Shown here piece after piece: positions 34,576-43,854 of a stretch of DNA of 64,000 nt. The notes under the pieces were generated by a model. The model searched no databases, was not told where the DNA came from, and saw nothing but the letters and a program-made list of their open reading frames with translations. How positions within the stretch are numbered: position 1 is the first letter of the stretch; the number at the start of each line of letters is the position of its first letter. The stretch is from Acidobacteriota bacterium (GTDB taxonomy: Bacteria; Acidobacteriota; Thermoanaerobaculia; Multivoradales; J023), in assembly GCA_029263395.1 (NCBI GenBank), contig JAJCXO010000102.1, forward strand, positions 1 to 64,000. Direction: 5' to 3'. The position numbers were made by a program, and so were the translations under genes.

Positions 34576-34597
34576 ACCGAGCTCTCGATATGTTCTT
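34576..34597 (-). repeat. Shared 3'-flank element, copy 1
   Basis: A 22 bp element (beginning ACCGAGCTCTCGAT on the plus strand) 13 bp downstream of the quinoprotein stop. It matches 20 of 22 positions with the element at 52470-52491, which lies at the same distance from another minus-strand stop codon. Confidence 0.55.
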
Positions 34598-34610
34598 GGG
34601 TGAGAGCTAG

Positions 34611-36623
34611 TTACTGAGGCAAACTGAGGGCGATGAGCTCGGCGGGTAGTTGACCGCCGCCAATCGGCAAGATGATCAATTGGCGACCATCAAGCAGGAT
34701 AGTCATTGGTGATCCACTGGCATTGCCTGGTAGCGGGATCTCGGCCAATAGCCGCCCATCGTTTGGATCGAGGGCGCGCAGAAAGGCCTCATGGTTCTGG
34801 TTTTGAATGAGGACCGCGTTGCCTTGTGCATTCATCGGTCCCAAGCTCCACTTGCCTTGCTGAGCGACGAACAGCAAGTGATCGGTGAGTAGGACAAAAC
34901 TACGCCGTGGCCAGCCGAGGGGCGGCAAGTCGAGGTCGGCGAGTGCCGGGTGATGTCGCGGGCCATCGCCGATCGGCTGAGTCCAAGCGATCTCCCCGGT
35001 CGCGAGGTCGATGGCGGTGACACGACCATAGGGCGGCTTGAAAATGGGCAGCCCGCGAGGGCCAGGAGGGTTCAGTCGCACCAGACCGCGATAGGCATGG
35101 CCAGGGGCTTCGGCGCCGGGCTCGATCAACATCAGCAGGGACGGCTTGGTCACCGATGGCACATACAGCCGGCCTCTTCGAGGGTCCACCGCAGCACCGG
35201 CCCAACTCGCGCCACCCACCGGCCCAGGCAACACCAAGGTCGGCACATCGGACGGTGGTGTGAACAGCGGTCCGTGCTCGAATTGGTCGAAGATGTCGAG
35301 CGCTTCCTCCCGCAGCGCATCGGTGAAATCGATGAGGTCATCTTCATCGACACCCTGACGATCAAACGCTGGCGGCCGAGTGGGGAAGGGCTGGGTCGGT
35401 GACGAACGCTCGCCGGTCATCTCAGAGGTTGGTACGGGGCGTTCTTCGATTGGCCAGAGGGGTTCGCCGGTTGTTCGGTCGAAGACGTAGGTGAATGCCT
35501 GCTTAGTGACTTGTGCAACAGCGCGGACGGTCTTGCCGTCGATCTCGAGGTTGATCAAGTTGGGCGCAGCGGGGGGATCATAGTCCCACAGCCCATGGTG
35601 GACCATTTGAAAGTGCCACCTGCGCTTGCCGCTTTCAGCGTCGAGCGCAACCAGGCTTTCGGCAAACAAGGTGTCTCCGAGACGGCGCCCACCATAGTAG
35701 TCATTGGTGGGGGTGCTGACCGGCAGATAAACTATGCCGAGCTCTTCGTCGCAGCTCATCAACGTCCAGACATTGGTGTTGCCTACAGCCTTGCCTGACG
35801 AAGACTGAGGCACGGTCTCGAAAATCCAGCGAAGTTCACCGCTGTCTGGATCAAAGCCGCGAACGTCTCCGGGCGGCATGTCGGGGCGCAGGGGATCGTC
35901 GCTGATCGACGAGCCAACGATCACCACGTCACGACAGATGATCGGCGGCGAGGTGACGCCGTAGAGGTCTCGATCCACCGCTCCCCCGGGTGAAGCACTT
36001 CGCAAGCCTAGCGTGAGGTCTACTCGACCGCCGCGGCCGAAGCTCTCGAACGGCTTGCCAGTGGTGGGATCCAGGGCTATCAGGTAGCCATCTCCGGTCC
36101 CGATGAAGAGTCTTCCGCCCTCGTGCGTAGTCTTGTCGTGGCCCCACCAAAAAGCGACACCACGGTGCAGAAAGCCGAGGTTGGGTGGTGAACCTTGGGC
36201 CCAGCTACGAGGATCGTGCACCCACAGTGTTTCGCCGGTGTGGGCGTCGAGGGCTGCGATCTGTGAAAGGGAAGTGGCAGTGTAGAGCTGGCCATCAATC
36301 GCCAATGGCGTGGCTTCATGAGCCCAAGTCCTCAGCTCTGTGTGTTCTGCCAGAATTGCCTCGTCAGGAGATGTCCAACGCCACAGCACTCTCAGTTGCG
36401 CCACATTGTCGGGAGAGATCTGATCGAGAGGCGCATATTTGCTGTTCGCCAGGTCGCCGCCATAAACTGGCCAGTCACTCGCCAATTTGGTCGAAGGACG
36501 AGAAAGCTTGGCAGAGTTTTCGGGCGGTGAGCACGCCCACCAGACGGTGCACAGCCCGAGAGTGGACAGCAGAGCTACAGTGTGTGTTGTTCGCCCCGTG
36601 GCGCCGGAAGAAGAGCACCTCAT
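34611..36623 (-). CDS. PQQ-dependent quinoprotein dehydrogenase, probable lipoprotein
   Basis: About 670 residues from ATG 36623; the frame can extend to 36668, but the shorter form puts the lipoprotein-like signal (LCTVWWAC) at the usual place. The body is an eight-bladed PQQ-type beta-propeller: DWPVYGGDLANSKYAPLDQI at the N-terminus, LDAHTGETLWVHDPRSW, GRLFIGTGDGYLIALDPTTG, HHGLWDYDPPAAPNLI, and PFPTRPPAFDRQG. This is the arrangement of membrane-associated glucose/alcohol-type quinoproteins that oxidise sugars or alcohols in the periplasm and pass electrons to ubiquinone. Substrate not predictable. Divergent from the transglycosylase gene by about 83 bp. Confidence 0.87.
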   Translation of the reverse strand: MRCSSSGATGRTTHTVALLSTLGLCTVWWACSPPENSAKLSRPSTKLASDWPVYGGDLANSKYAPLDQISPDNVAQLRVLWRWTSPDEAILAEHTELRTWAHEATPLAIDGQLYTATSLSQIAALDAHTGETLWVHDPRSWAQGSPPNLGFLHRGVAFWWGHDKTTHEGGRLFIGTGDGYLIALDPTTGKPFESFGRGGRVDLTLGLRSASPGGAVDRDLYGVTSPPIICRDVVIVGSSISDDPLRPDMPPGDVRGFDPDSGELRWIFETVPQSSSGKAVGNTNVWTLMSCDEELGIVYLPVSTPTNDYYGGRRLGDTLFAESLVALDAESGKRRWHFQMVHHGLWDYDPPAAPNLINLEIDGKTVRAVAQVTKQAFTYVFDRTTGEPLWPIEERPVPTSEMTGERSSPTQPFPTRPPAFDRQGVDEDDLIDFTDALREEALDIFDQFEHGPLFTPPSDVPTLVLPGPVGGASWAGAAVDPRRGRLYVPSVTKPSLLMLIEPGAEAPGHAYRGLVRLNPPGPRGLPIFKPPYGRVTAIDLATGEIAWTQPIGDGPRHHPALADLDLPPLGWPRRSFVLLTDHLLFVAQQGKWSLGPMNAQGNAVLIQNQNHEAFLRALDPNDGRLLAEIPLPGNASGSPMTILLDGRQLIILPIGGGQLPAELIALSLPQ

Positions 36624-36706
36624 GGTGAGAAAGTAGCAGGAACGAAGACAACCTCCAACCGCTGTCATGTTCTGGGGAATTTATAGATGAGAGGTTGCGA
36701 CTAGCG

Positions 36707-37486
36707 ATGGCCAGTCGATCGAAACGGCGGCGATCGGAACGGTGGCGATCGAGGGTCTGGCGATGGCTGCGAGCCTGGCGTTCGCTATCACGACGACAGC
36801 TCGGCCTGGCTGTTCTGGGACTTCTCGGCATCTACGTGCTGGTCCTGAGTTGTGTTGAAGGGCCACCTCGCCGTCCGGATGACATCTGCTCAATTTTTTT
36901 CGAGCGCCGCGGTTGGTATGAAGCTTCGCGTCAAGCGTTCGAGACTTGGGGTGTCCCGATGTCGGTCCAGATGGCGGTGATTTACCACGAGTCCAGTTTT
37001 CGAGCCCGCGTCCGGCCTCGCCGAAAAATTTTGTGGATACTACCGGGCCCAACCCGATCGTCAGCCTACGGTTACGCCCAGGTACTGGACTCGACCTGGC
37101 AGCAGTTCCGTGACGTTACCGGCAAGCCAAAAGCTGGACGGCACCGGTTTCGCGACGTCACTGAGTTCATCGGTTGGTATGGGGGCGAACTGGAGAGACT
37201 TGCCGGCGTCTCGAAGACAGACGCCTACAACTTCTACCTTGCCTATCACGAAGGCCCTGGTGGTTTTTCTCGCGGCAGTCACCACGGCAAACCTTGGCTG
37301 TTGAAAGTGGCGAGGCGCGTCGAGTCGCGGGCTGAGATGTATCAGCGCCAGTATCAGGACTGCGAAAGTCGCCTGCGCAGCCGTTGGCGTTGGCGTTGGT
37401 TGGCAATCGCAGGCCTTGTGGTCTTGGCTGTGTGGTGGGCCCGGCGCTCGGGTCGGCGGACTCGTACTCGTCAACGCAAACGTTAG
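36707..37486 (+). CDS. Lytic transglycosylase SLT-domain protein
   Basis: 259 residues from ATG 36707 (TTG 36695 is an alternative). Very basic N-terminus, then a transmembrane helix (about 30-50, LGLAVLGLLGIYVLVLSC). The SLT-like catalytic domain has MAVIYHESSFRARVRP, where the Glu of HESSF is the catalytic acid, followed by SAYGYAQVLDSTWQQF and NFYLAYHEGPGGF. A second hydrophobic helix and an Arg-rich tail close the protein. It cleaves peptidoglycan glycan strands, probably from the inner membrane. GAGAGG upstream is a possible ribosome-binding site. Confidence 0.85.
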   Translation: MASRSKRRRSERWRSRVWRWLRAWRSLSRRQLGLAVLGLLGIYVLVLSCVEGPPRRPDDICSIFFERRGWYEASRQAFETWGVPMSVQMAVIYHESSFRARVRPRRKILWILPGPTRSSAYGYAQVLDSTWQQFRDVTGKPKAGRHRFRDVTEFIGWYGGELERLAGVSKTDAYNFYLAYHEGPGGFSRGSHHGKPWLLKVARRVESRAEMYQRQYQDCESRLRSRWRWRWLAIAGLVVLAVWWARRSGRRTRTRQRKR

Positions 37487-37532
37487 TGCCGTTGCTTGGA
37501 CTGGGAAGACGCTGTCTGCAGTAAATGACTCG

Positions 37533-38306
37533 TCAGCGCGCGAGTAAGGGCAATCTGGCTGCGATTTCGTGAGCCGTCCGTAGCCTTGCCTTGCGTCCGC
37601 TGCGGTTGCCGGAGAGGTTGATTTCGACTAACAACTCCTCGCCAGCTGGTATTGCAAAAACCAGCCGCTCCGATCCGAAGTCGGGGTGCTCGGTCACTAG
37701 CACATGGACGCCGGCCGACACTTCCATGGGAAGGTCCAGAGCCTCGATATCCTCGCCAGATCCCAGGTTGATCCCGTCGAGCGACACTGTAGCCTCGGCT
37801 TGCTGAATCCACAGATAGAGTTGACCTGGCTCGGAAACCGTATTGTCGATGGCGTTGGGATTACGCTGGGCAATCGTTGGGGCTACTGGCGCAGGGCGTG
37901 TCACGACCGCGGCAGGTCTGGGAGCTGGTGCGGCCGGTCGCTGAATGATGATGATCGGTTGGGTTGGACAGGCGGCGGGATGACACGCCGGGGCTTGCCG
38001 CTTGAAGCGTTGTGGTATCAGCGGTTGAAAAGTTGGTTGTCCGATACGGAAGAAGTTGTCTTCAATTGCTACTGCCGGAGTCAAGAAACCGGAGTAGCCG
38101 TTGTGGATGATCGAGGTGGGGTAGCTGCCGTGGCGAGGTATGTATCGGTCGGCACTACATTGGCCGCGACCCTCGACACTGTGTGGCCAAACCACCATCG
38201 CCAAACCGAGCATTATCCACAGGTTGGGTCGGCGGCAGGACACGCTCGATGTTGAAGGTTTACAACGCGAGCTGGACGAAGACACTACGGAGAGGTGGTC
38301 AATCAT
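37533..38306 (-). CDS. Hypothetical exported protein, Pro-rich with PEGA-like C-terminus
   Basis: 257 residues in the longest form; ATG 38213 would give a cleaner signal peptide (MLGLAMVVWPHSVEG) and 226 residues. The middle is rich in Pro/Ala (IIIIQRPAAPAPRPAAVVTR). The C-terminal domain (GQLYLWIQQAEATVSLDGIN, then HVLVTEHPDFGSERLVFAIP) resembles PEGA-type beta domains. No function recognised. It is convergent with the transglycosylase gene, with 46 bp between. Confidence 0.6.
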   Translation of the reverse strand: MIDHLSVVSSSSSRCKPSTSSVSCRRPNLWIMLGLAMVVWPHSVEGRGQCSADRYIPRHGSYPTSIIHNGYSGFLTPAVAIEDNFFRIGQPTFQPLIPQRFKRQAPACHPAACPTQPIIIIQRPAAPAPRPAAVVTRPAPVAPTIAQRNPNAIDNTVSEPGQLYLWIQQAEATVSLDGINLGSGEDIEALDLPMEVSAGVHVLVTEHPDFGSERLVFAIPAGEELLVEINLSGNRSGRKARLRTAHEIAARLPLLAR

Positions 38307-38538
38307 GTCGTCTCCTTGCGTTATCGCGTGCGCCTAGTGATCGGAGGCTGCTCAATGCTCATCACAAGGCGCTACGAGATAGATCTCGAGACATGGCGGA
38401 TCTTGATCATATCGCCCTTCAACTCGTCCTGCCGTAATGTTGTGGCGTCTCGGCTGCCGGGGTGGATCGCAAGGCGCTGAGTCCAGGTTGCGAGCTCAGG
38501 AGGCCGAGTGAAGAGCCAGTACAGGTAAGATACTCGAC

Positions 38539-39660
38539 ATGAGCATCTATAAAGAAAAGCGGTACCAAAGCCCGAGGATGGGGCGTACCCGACTCCGGAG
38601 CTGGACCGCAGCGGTATTGATGGTGTTGGTCACCCTGCCGGCGTTGGCGACGCGCAAAGCGATCGATTTAGAGACGCAGGACATCTTGGAGTTGACCCCG
38701 AAGATGGCGCGATTTCTGGTGCGCCATGTCAGCCCACGCCAGGACTCGAGCGACCAAGTGACTGCATTGATGGATGCACTGTTTGGCCGAAAGGGCCTCG
38801 GCATCACCTACGAGAGTACTGCCACTCTGACCGCTGCCGAGACCTTTGAAACCGGGCGCGGTAACTGTTTATCGTTCACCATCTTGTTTGTCGCCCTCGC
38901 TCGGCACCTCGGCCTCAATGCCTACTTCGAGGAAGTGGGGGAGGTGATCAGTTGGGATCGACGGGGTGAGGTTTTGGTGCGCAATCAGCACATGATCGTC
39001 GAGGTTGAGATCGAGAACGCCCGGCAACAAGTGGACTTTCTGTCTGAGGCGCGCCAAAGATATCGGTCCGTCCGAAGAATCGACGACCAACGGGCACTCG
39101 CGCATTATTACAACAATCTGGGGGTTGATGCGCTGGCTGCGGGTGAGGTTGAGACGTCTTTGATATACCTCGAACAGGCGTTGCGAGCGGACGAGAGCTT
39201 CGGTTACGCGTGGACGAACAAAGGCGTTGCGCAGCGCCGCCAAGGGGATTTCGAGGCCGCCGAAGCAAGCCATTTACGGGCGCTAGAAATCGATCGGAGT
39301 GAATCAGCTGCCCTCACCAACCTTGCGAGTTTGTATCTGGCGATCGGAGAGCTAGAGAAGGCGCAGCCTTTGCTGCGCCGGGTGGAGGACGACTTGGACC
39401 GTAATCCCTTCCATCACTTCCGACAGGGAATGGCTCATGCTCGAAATGGTGCTTCCGAGGCCGCTATCAAGCAACTCAAAGAAGCGATCCGGCGCATGCC
39501 GGAAGAGCCGGAGTTCCACGTCGCGCTCGCCGATGTTTTGAGTGACGCCGGTGAATCCCAGAAGGCGATTGCGAGCTTACGCAAAGCTCTGGCATTGACC
39601 GAAGACGAGGAAGAGCGGCAACAACTGGAAGCAGAGATCAAAGCTCTCGAGCGTCGTTAA
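38539..39660 (+). CDS. Transglutaminase-like protein with TPR repeats, exported
   Basis: 373 residues. A signal peptide (about 18-38, WTAAVLMVLVTLPALA) is followed by a transglutaminase-like domain with the Cys nucleophile in ETGRGNCLSFTILFVALARH and the partner His in NQHMIVEVE, resembling SirB1/UPF0162-type proteins. Four or more TPRs fill residues about 185-370. Likely a periplasmic peptidase or scaffold; substrate unknown. Its TAA stop overlaps the TAA stop of the convergent MFS gene by 4 bp. Confidence 0.82.
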   Translation: MSIYKEKRYQSPRMGRTRLRSWTAAVLMVLVTLPALATRKAIDLETQDILELTPKMARFLVRHVSPRQDSSDQVTALMDALFGRKGLGITYESTATLTAAETFETGRGNCLSFTILFVALARHLGLNAYFEEVGEVISWDRRGEVLVRNQHMIVEVEIENARQQVDFLSEARQRYRSVRRIDDQRALAHYYNNLGVDALAAGEVETSLIYLEQALRADESFGYAWTNKGVAQRRQGDFEAAEASHLRALEIDRSESAALTNLASLYLAIGELEKAQPLLRRVEDDLDRNPFHHFRQGMAHARNGASEAAIKQLKEAIRRMPEEPEFHVALADVLSDAGESQKAIASLRKALALTEDEEERQQLEAEIKALERR

Positions 39661-40913
39661 CGAGCCTTACTTACTTTCAATACCCACAGCAACAGGGCAG
39701 CCAACAGACCGCAGAGTCCAATGAGAACTACATCGTAAGCAGTCGAAGGGACGGCCCCCGGCAGCTGCCATCTGACGGTTCCAAGGTGAGGCAACAGCGC
39801 GGCGATCAGCAGGCCGGCAAGGCTGTCAGCGAGGTAAACCAGGGACATACAAGTTGAGATCGCCAGAGCCTTGTGGCTCTGCGGTACCAGGCCAATCAAC
39901 TCGGCGGCGGTCGTAATTTCGAGGGTCGTCTTGGTAAGGCCAAAGAGGATGCTGGCGGCAGCGGCGCTGAGGACCGGCGACGATACCAAGCCACGGCTCA
40001 GAAAGAGCACTAAGCTGCCACCGAAGGCTAGTTGACACAGGGCGAGGACACGATAGCCACCGACAAGGTCGATCAGGGATCCACCGAGCCATGAGCCGAC
40101 GAGATGCCCGATCAGCATGGCGACCCCGAGCCACCAGACGTCATCATCACCCAAGCTCAGGACTTCAATTGCGAGCAAACCGAACAGCATTGGAACACCG
40201 CCGACGACAAAAAACAGCGAACTCACCAGCGCACAGGTTCGGCGGTATCCAGGAATCGCCAGGATGTTACGGATAGCGCCGGCCAAATGGGTGCGGGAGC
40301 CTGCGGTATGTTCGAGCTCGGGGATCTGGCCGTAGAACAGCAGACGGACGACCAGACAGGCCGTCAAGGCTCCGAACAGCATCTGAAAGCCGACAAGCGG
40401 TGTTGTGTCGGTCATCCACAAGGCGGTCAGGCTGCCGACCGCAACCGCCGCCAATTGACGGTAAAAGCGCAGTCTACCGAGGAGGCGACCTCGCGACTCA
40501 GGCGGGATGAGAGGGCTCAGCAGGGCGATCCAGCCTGCGCCGAAAAGTGCAGTGCCAGCACCAAAAAGAAGGATCGCGAGAGTGACCATCAATAACCTGG
40601 GGCTGCCAGCCGTGGCCCAGCCGGCGGCGGTGAGCAAGACAAAACCTGCGATCGATAGAACCTGGCCGAAAATACCGACCCGCTTCTTACCCAGACGGTC
40701 GGCGAGGTAACCCGCTGGGATCGATAACAAACCACGGATCAACACCGAGGCCGAGAGCAACACCAGAATTGCTTGGGGAGGCAGGCCAAGCGCGTAGAGG
40801 TAGAGCAGCCCGAGGCCTCGGCTCAGTGCCTGTTGCGGCTGGACGCCAAAACTTTGGCCGTAAATAGCGGCTCGGAAAGCTCGACGGTACGAGCTGTCGA
40901 AAGGAACCGTCAA
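39657..40913 (-). CDS. Major facilitator superfamily transporter
   Basis: 418 residues with about 12 hydrophobic helices. The MFS loop 2-3 signature is visible as GYLADRLGKKRVGIFG, and a second-half repeat GGSLIDLVGGYRVLALCQ. Substrate unknown; the general appearance is of a drug- or metabolite-efflux MFS. It ends 22 bp from the stop region of the sulfotransferase gene upstream on the same strand, so the HIT, sulfotransferase and MFS genes may form one transcript. Confidence 0.85.
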   Translation of the reverse strand: MTVPFDSSYRRAFRAAIYGQSFGVQPQQALSRGLGLLYLYALGLPPQAILVLLSASVLIRGLLSIPAGYLADRLGKKRVGIFGQVLSIAGFVLLTAAGWATAGSPRLLMVTLAILLFGAGTALFGAGWIALLSPLIPPESRGRLLGRLRFYRQLAAVAVGSLTALWMTDTTPLVGFQMLFGALTACLVVRLLFYGQIPELEHTAGSRTHLAGAIRNILAIPGYRRTCALVSSLFFVVGGVPMLFGLLAIEVLSLGDDDVWWLGVAMLIGHLVGSWLGGSLIDLVGGYRVLALCQLAFGGSLVLFLSRGLVSSPVLSAAAASILFGLTKTTLEITTAAELIGLVPQSHKALAISTCMSLVYLADSLAGLLIAALLPHLGTVRWQLPGAVPSTAYDVVLIGLCGLLAALLLWVLKVSKAR

Positions 40914-40935
40914 TGGGCTTGTTCCAAGGCTTGGC

Positions 40936-41694
40936 TCACGCTTCGTCGGCTAGCCGCTGGATCAACGGATAGCTCGACTGTCGGATGACTCGTTCACAGT
41001 ACGCCAAGTCTGCTGGATTGAGGTAGTCCACGAATCCACCGACCTTGCCGCGACGGATCTTGGCCGACTCTGGATCGTCGCCGCGGGCAGCGAGCAGTAC
41101 GCCGTAGGTTGATTCGAAAAAACCTTCACGCTCCAACCGTTGCATGTTAGGGAAACGGCAGAACTCGATGGTGTCGCGTAGTGTCTCATCGTCGGCCCGT
41201 TGTCCGGTGAACTCGAGAATCCGGCGCTGAACGGTCAGCAGGTCTTCCTGCATACGTTCGTAGCGCACGAGCAGGAAGTCGGCCAGGTGATGCCTAGCCT
41301 CGTACCAGGCGTTGTTGAATGCCAGAACCTTACGCAGACCGTGGCGTTCATCCCGCAAGAAGTTCGACAACGTGCCTTGATACAGCTGGCGTCGACGGGT
41401 GGCCATGAAGTATCCCGAGACCACGACGTCACGAGGATCACGGATCAGCAACAGGACACGTTGGTCGCTGAAAGCCGTTTTGTCGACTTCTAGCTCATTG
41501 AAGTGGCGGCGCTTCTGGTGTCCCGAGTCGTCGTGGGTGTAGGCCAGATGGATCTGCAGACGATCGAGCATCACCCGTAACCAAGTTCGACCCGACTTTG
41601 GAAACGACACCACCACCAGACCGGGGAGGGTCGGCGTCAGCACGTGAGACCCATATCTGGCCCGAGCGGCTTCGGTTACCGGATGGCGTTGCAC
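40936..41694 (-). CDS. Sulfotransferase
   Basis: 252 residues. The PAPS-binding elements are all visible: 5'-phosphosulfate loop SFPKSGRTWLRVML, 3'-phosphate motif IRDPRDVVVSGYF, and a C-terminal RRGKVGGFVDYLN resembling RxGxxGxW. Sulfotransferases move sulfate from PAPS to a hydroxyl or amine of a small molecule, sugar or protein. It lies 7 bp after the HIT-protein gene and upstream of an MFS exporter, so sulfation and export of a metabolite is one possible reading. Confidence 0.88.
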   Translation of the reverse strand: MQRHPVTEAARARYGSHVLTPTLPGLVVVSFPKSGRTWLRVMLDRLQIHLAYTHDDSGHQKRRHFNELEVDKTAFSDQRVLLLIRDPRDVVVSGYFMATRRRQLYQGTLSNFLRDERHGLRKVLAFNNAWYEARHHLADFLLVRYERMQEDLLTVQRRILEFTGQRADDETLRDTIEFCRFPNMQRLEREGFFESTYGVLLAARGDDPESAKIRRGKVGGFVDYLNPADLAYCERVIRQSSYPLIQRLADEA

Positions 41695-41701
41695 CGTGAT
41701 G

Positions 41702-42178
41702 TCAGGCTCCCTGCCGAAGCCTGGCGGGACGAAGGTTGGCAGGTTGGTTCAGCAACCAGCGGATACCTCGGCCGGCGTAGGGTTCGTCGGCAAAACGAGG
41801 GATGAGATGCAGGTGGACGTGATGACGCTGCTGCCCACCAGCGTCGCCGCAGTTCCAACCAACGTTGTAACCCTGGGGCTGCAGCTCGCGGTCGATCAGG
41901 GTTTTGGCTGCAAGCAAGATTTCTTGGGTTGCCACCCATTCATCGGGTTGCAGATCAAAGACCGTGTCGCGGTGGATTTTTGGCATGATGATGCCCGAGC
42001 CTTCGAGTACTGGCTGGACCTTGCGCAGGAACCAGCAGTGAGCGTTCTCGAGCACAATTTGCTCACTGGGCACTCTGCAGCCACATGCGCTGCAGACCGC
42101 GGCGACGTGGTCGGCGTTGACGGACGGTAGTTGTGTTGGCTGGGTAGCCATTATTGAAAGCAGTTTAACATTCTTCAT
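41702..42178 (-). CDS. HIT-family protein
   Basis: 158 residues (149 if ATG 42151 is used). The histidine triad is QQRHHVHLHLIPRF near the C-terminus. The N-terminal part has CSACGCRVPSEQIVLENAHC, which could be a zinc site, then GSGIIMPKIHRDTVFDLQPD. HIT proteins hydrolyse or transfer nucleotides from nucleoside-phosphate conjugates. In front of a sulfotransferase it may recycle nucleotide by-products, but that is only suggested by proximity (7 bp). Confidence 0.85.
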   Translation of the reverse strand: MKNVKLLSIMATQPTQLPSVNADHVAAVCSACGCRVPSEQIVLENAHCWFLRKVQPVLEGSGIIMPKIHRDTVFDLQPDEWVATQEILLAAKTLIDRELQPQGYNVGWNCGDAGGQQRHHVHLHLIPRFADEPYAGRGIRWLLNQPANLRPARLRQGA

Positions 42179-42348
42179 AATCAGTACTAAATTACCCGTG
42201 GTTCTACTGCTGGCAGGCGTTTTTCTACCCTCGCAGCCTGATAGATTTGCGGTGTGAGATTCCTAATTCTCTGGGTGAGCTGTCGGGCCCTACGATGGTG
42301 TCGCGGGCTCGGCGCAGGAGTACCCATCCACGACCTGACAAACCGCCG

Positions 42349-43854
42349 ATGTTGATCGACGCCAACCAGCTCGACGACGGGGCTGTGATCGAGAAAGATC
42401 TGTGTATCCTCGGGGCGGGTGCCGCTGGCATCGCGTTGGCCCTGGAGTTCAGTGGCCACGGTTTCTCTGTCGCCTTGCTCGAGGGCGGAGGTTTCGAACG
42501 TGATGCCGAGTCGCAAGCACTTTACGAGGGGGTTTGTGAGCCGCCGTTGATCGATCCGTATCTGCCGGCTTCGCGGTTACGGTATTTTGGTGGCACAACC
42601 AACCACTGGCTGGGTTACTGCCGACCCTTCGACGACATCGACTTTGAGCAACGGGAATGGGTACCGCACAGCGGTTGGCCGATCACCCGAGCGACCCTCG
42701 AACCGTTTTATCGTCGAGCGGCGGCAGTCTGTAAGGTTGCCCCGGACTTCGCAGGTATCGAGCCGCTCATTGCCGAACCCGCCAACCGAATTTGGACGTT
42801 TCCTTTCCACATCGCGCCACTGCGGTTTGGCTATGCCTATCGTGGCGTGTTGGTCGACGCGACCGACATCGAAGTGTTCCTGCATGCGAATGCCCTGCGT
42901 CTCGCCTTACGTCCGAACGGCGATAGTGTTGACCATGTCGAGGTGGCGGCGAGCGGTGACCGACGGTTCCAGGTCCGGGCGAAGGCTTTTGTGTTGGCTT
43001 TGGGCGGTATCGAAAACGCTCGTATGTTGTTGGTCTCCGACGACGTGCAGTCACAGGGTGTCGGTAATCAGCACGATCAAGTCGGCCGCTACTTCATGGA
43101 CCATCCCATTTTTCCTGTCGCTCAGATTTGCACGAGTCATACCAGCGGCCCGTTCACCGATCTCAGCGTCCGCAATACGGATACCTGGGCGCGATCGTTT
43201 CGCCTCGCGGACGGTGAGCAGGAGCGCAGCAGGATCCTCAATGGTTGCCTGTCGTTCAACCTGATTCCACAAGTGGAGGACGTCCGACAGCAGCTCCTCA
43301 CCAAAAAGTCCTGGGATACTGTCGAAGCCTATCTGGCGGCAGAAGAGCAGGCCGGCCGTGAGGTCACCGTGATAGGGCGAGAAGGGGAGGATCCTGCATT
43401 GTTCTTCTCGCGCTTCGACGTGCGTGCCGAGCATGCCCCAAATCCCGACAGTCGGGTCACTCTCGATCATGAGGTCGATCGCTTCGGTCTACGTCGGGTA
43501 AGGCTCGACTGGCGCATGCAAGCGATCGATTTCGAAAGCGTGCGGCGAGCGGTGGAGGTTTTGGCCGAGGATGCAGGCCGGTTCGGTTGGGGCCGTGTCC
43601 GTCTGGCTCCCGATATCGACCTCGAGCGCTCCTACTCGCCGGGCTTCCACCATATGGGAGCAACCCGCATGCAGGAAGATCCGAAACATGGTGTGGTCGA
43701 TCGCAACTGCATGGTGCACGGGGTAAAAAATCTCGGCATCGCCGGCAGCTCGGTATTCTGCACCTCGGGTTACGCCAACCCAACCTTCAGCCTCGTTGCC
43801 CTCGCCGTGCGACTGGCGGATCATCTCCAAAAGCGCCTAGGAGGTTTGGCGTGA
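42349..43854 (+). CDS. GMC-family FAD oxidoreductase
   Basis: About 501 residues from ATG 42349; the open frame extends to 42247, but the extra part is Arg-rich and lacks homology. The N-terminal FAD-binding motif is CILGAGAAGIALALEFSGHG, followed by LLEGGGFERD and the family segment RYFGGTTNHWLGYCRPFDDI. The C-terminal GMC_oxred_C has GFHHMGATRM and SSVFCTSGYANPTFS. These enzymes oxidise sugars, alcohols or sterols, often with a separate small Tat-exported subunit, which is encoded immediately downstream with a GTGA overlap. Substrate unknown. Confidence 0.9.
   Translation: MLIDANQLDDGAVIEKDLCILGAGAAGIALALEFSGHGFSVALLEGGGFERDAESQALYEGVCEPPLIDPYLPASRLRYFGGTTNHWLGYCRPFDDIDFEQREWVPHSGWPITRATLEPFYRRAAAVCKVAPDFAGIEPLIAEPANRIWTFPFHIAPLRFGYAYRGVLVDATDIEVFLHANALRLALRPNGDSVDHVEVAASGDRRFQVRAKAFVLALGGIENARMLLVSDDVQSQGVGNQHDQVGRYFMDHPIFPVAQICTSHTSGPFTDLSVRNTDTWARSFRLADGEQERSRILNGCLSFNLIPQVEDVRQQLLTKKSWDTVEAYLAAEEQAGREVTVIGREGEDPALFFSRFDVRAEHAPNPDSRVTLDHEVDRFGLRRVRLDWRMQAIDFESVRRAVEVLAEDAGRFGWGRVRLAPDIDLERSYSPGFHHMGATRMQEDPKHGVVDRNCMVHGVKNLGIAGSSVFCTSGYANPTFSLVALAVRLADHLQKRLGGLA

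Noticed and set aside
32479-36623. PqqD domain next to a PQQ-type dehydrogenase as evidence for PQQ biosynthesis
   Set aside because: PqqD-like domains are general peptide-recognition elements. No pqqA, pqqB, pqqC or pqqE is present, a terminator separates the two units, and the cassette has HprK and nucleotidyltransferase partners instead.
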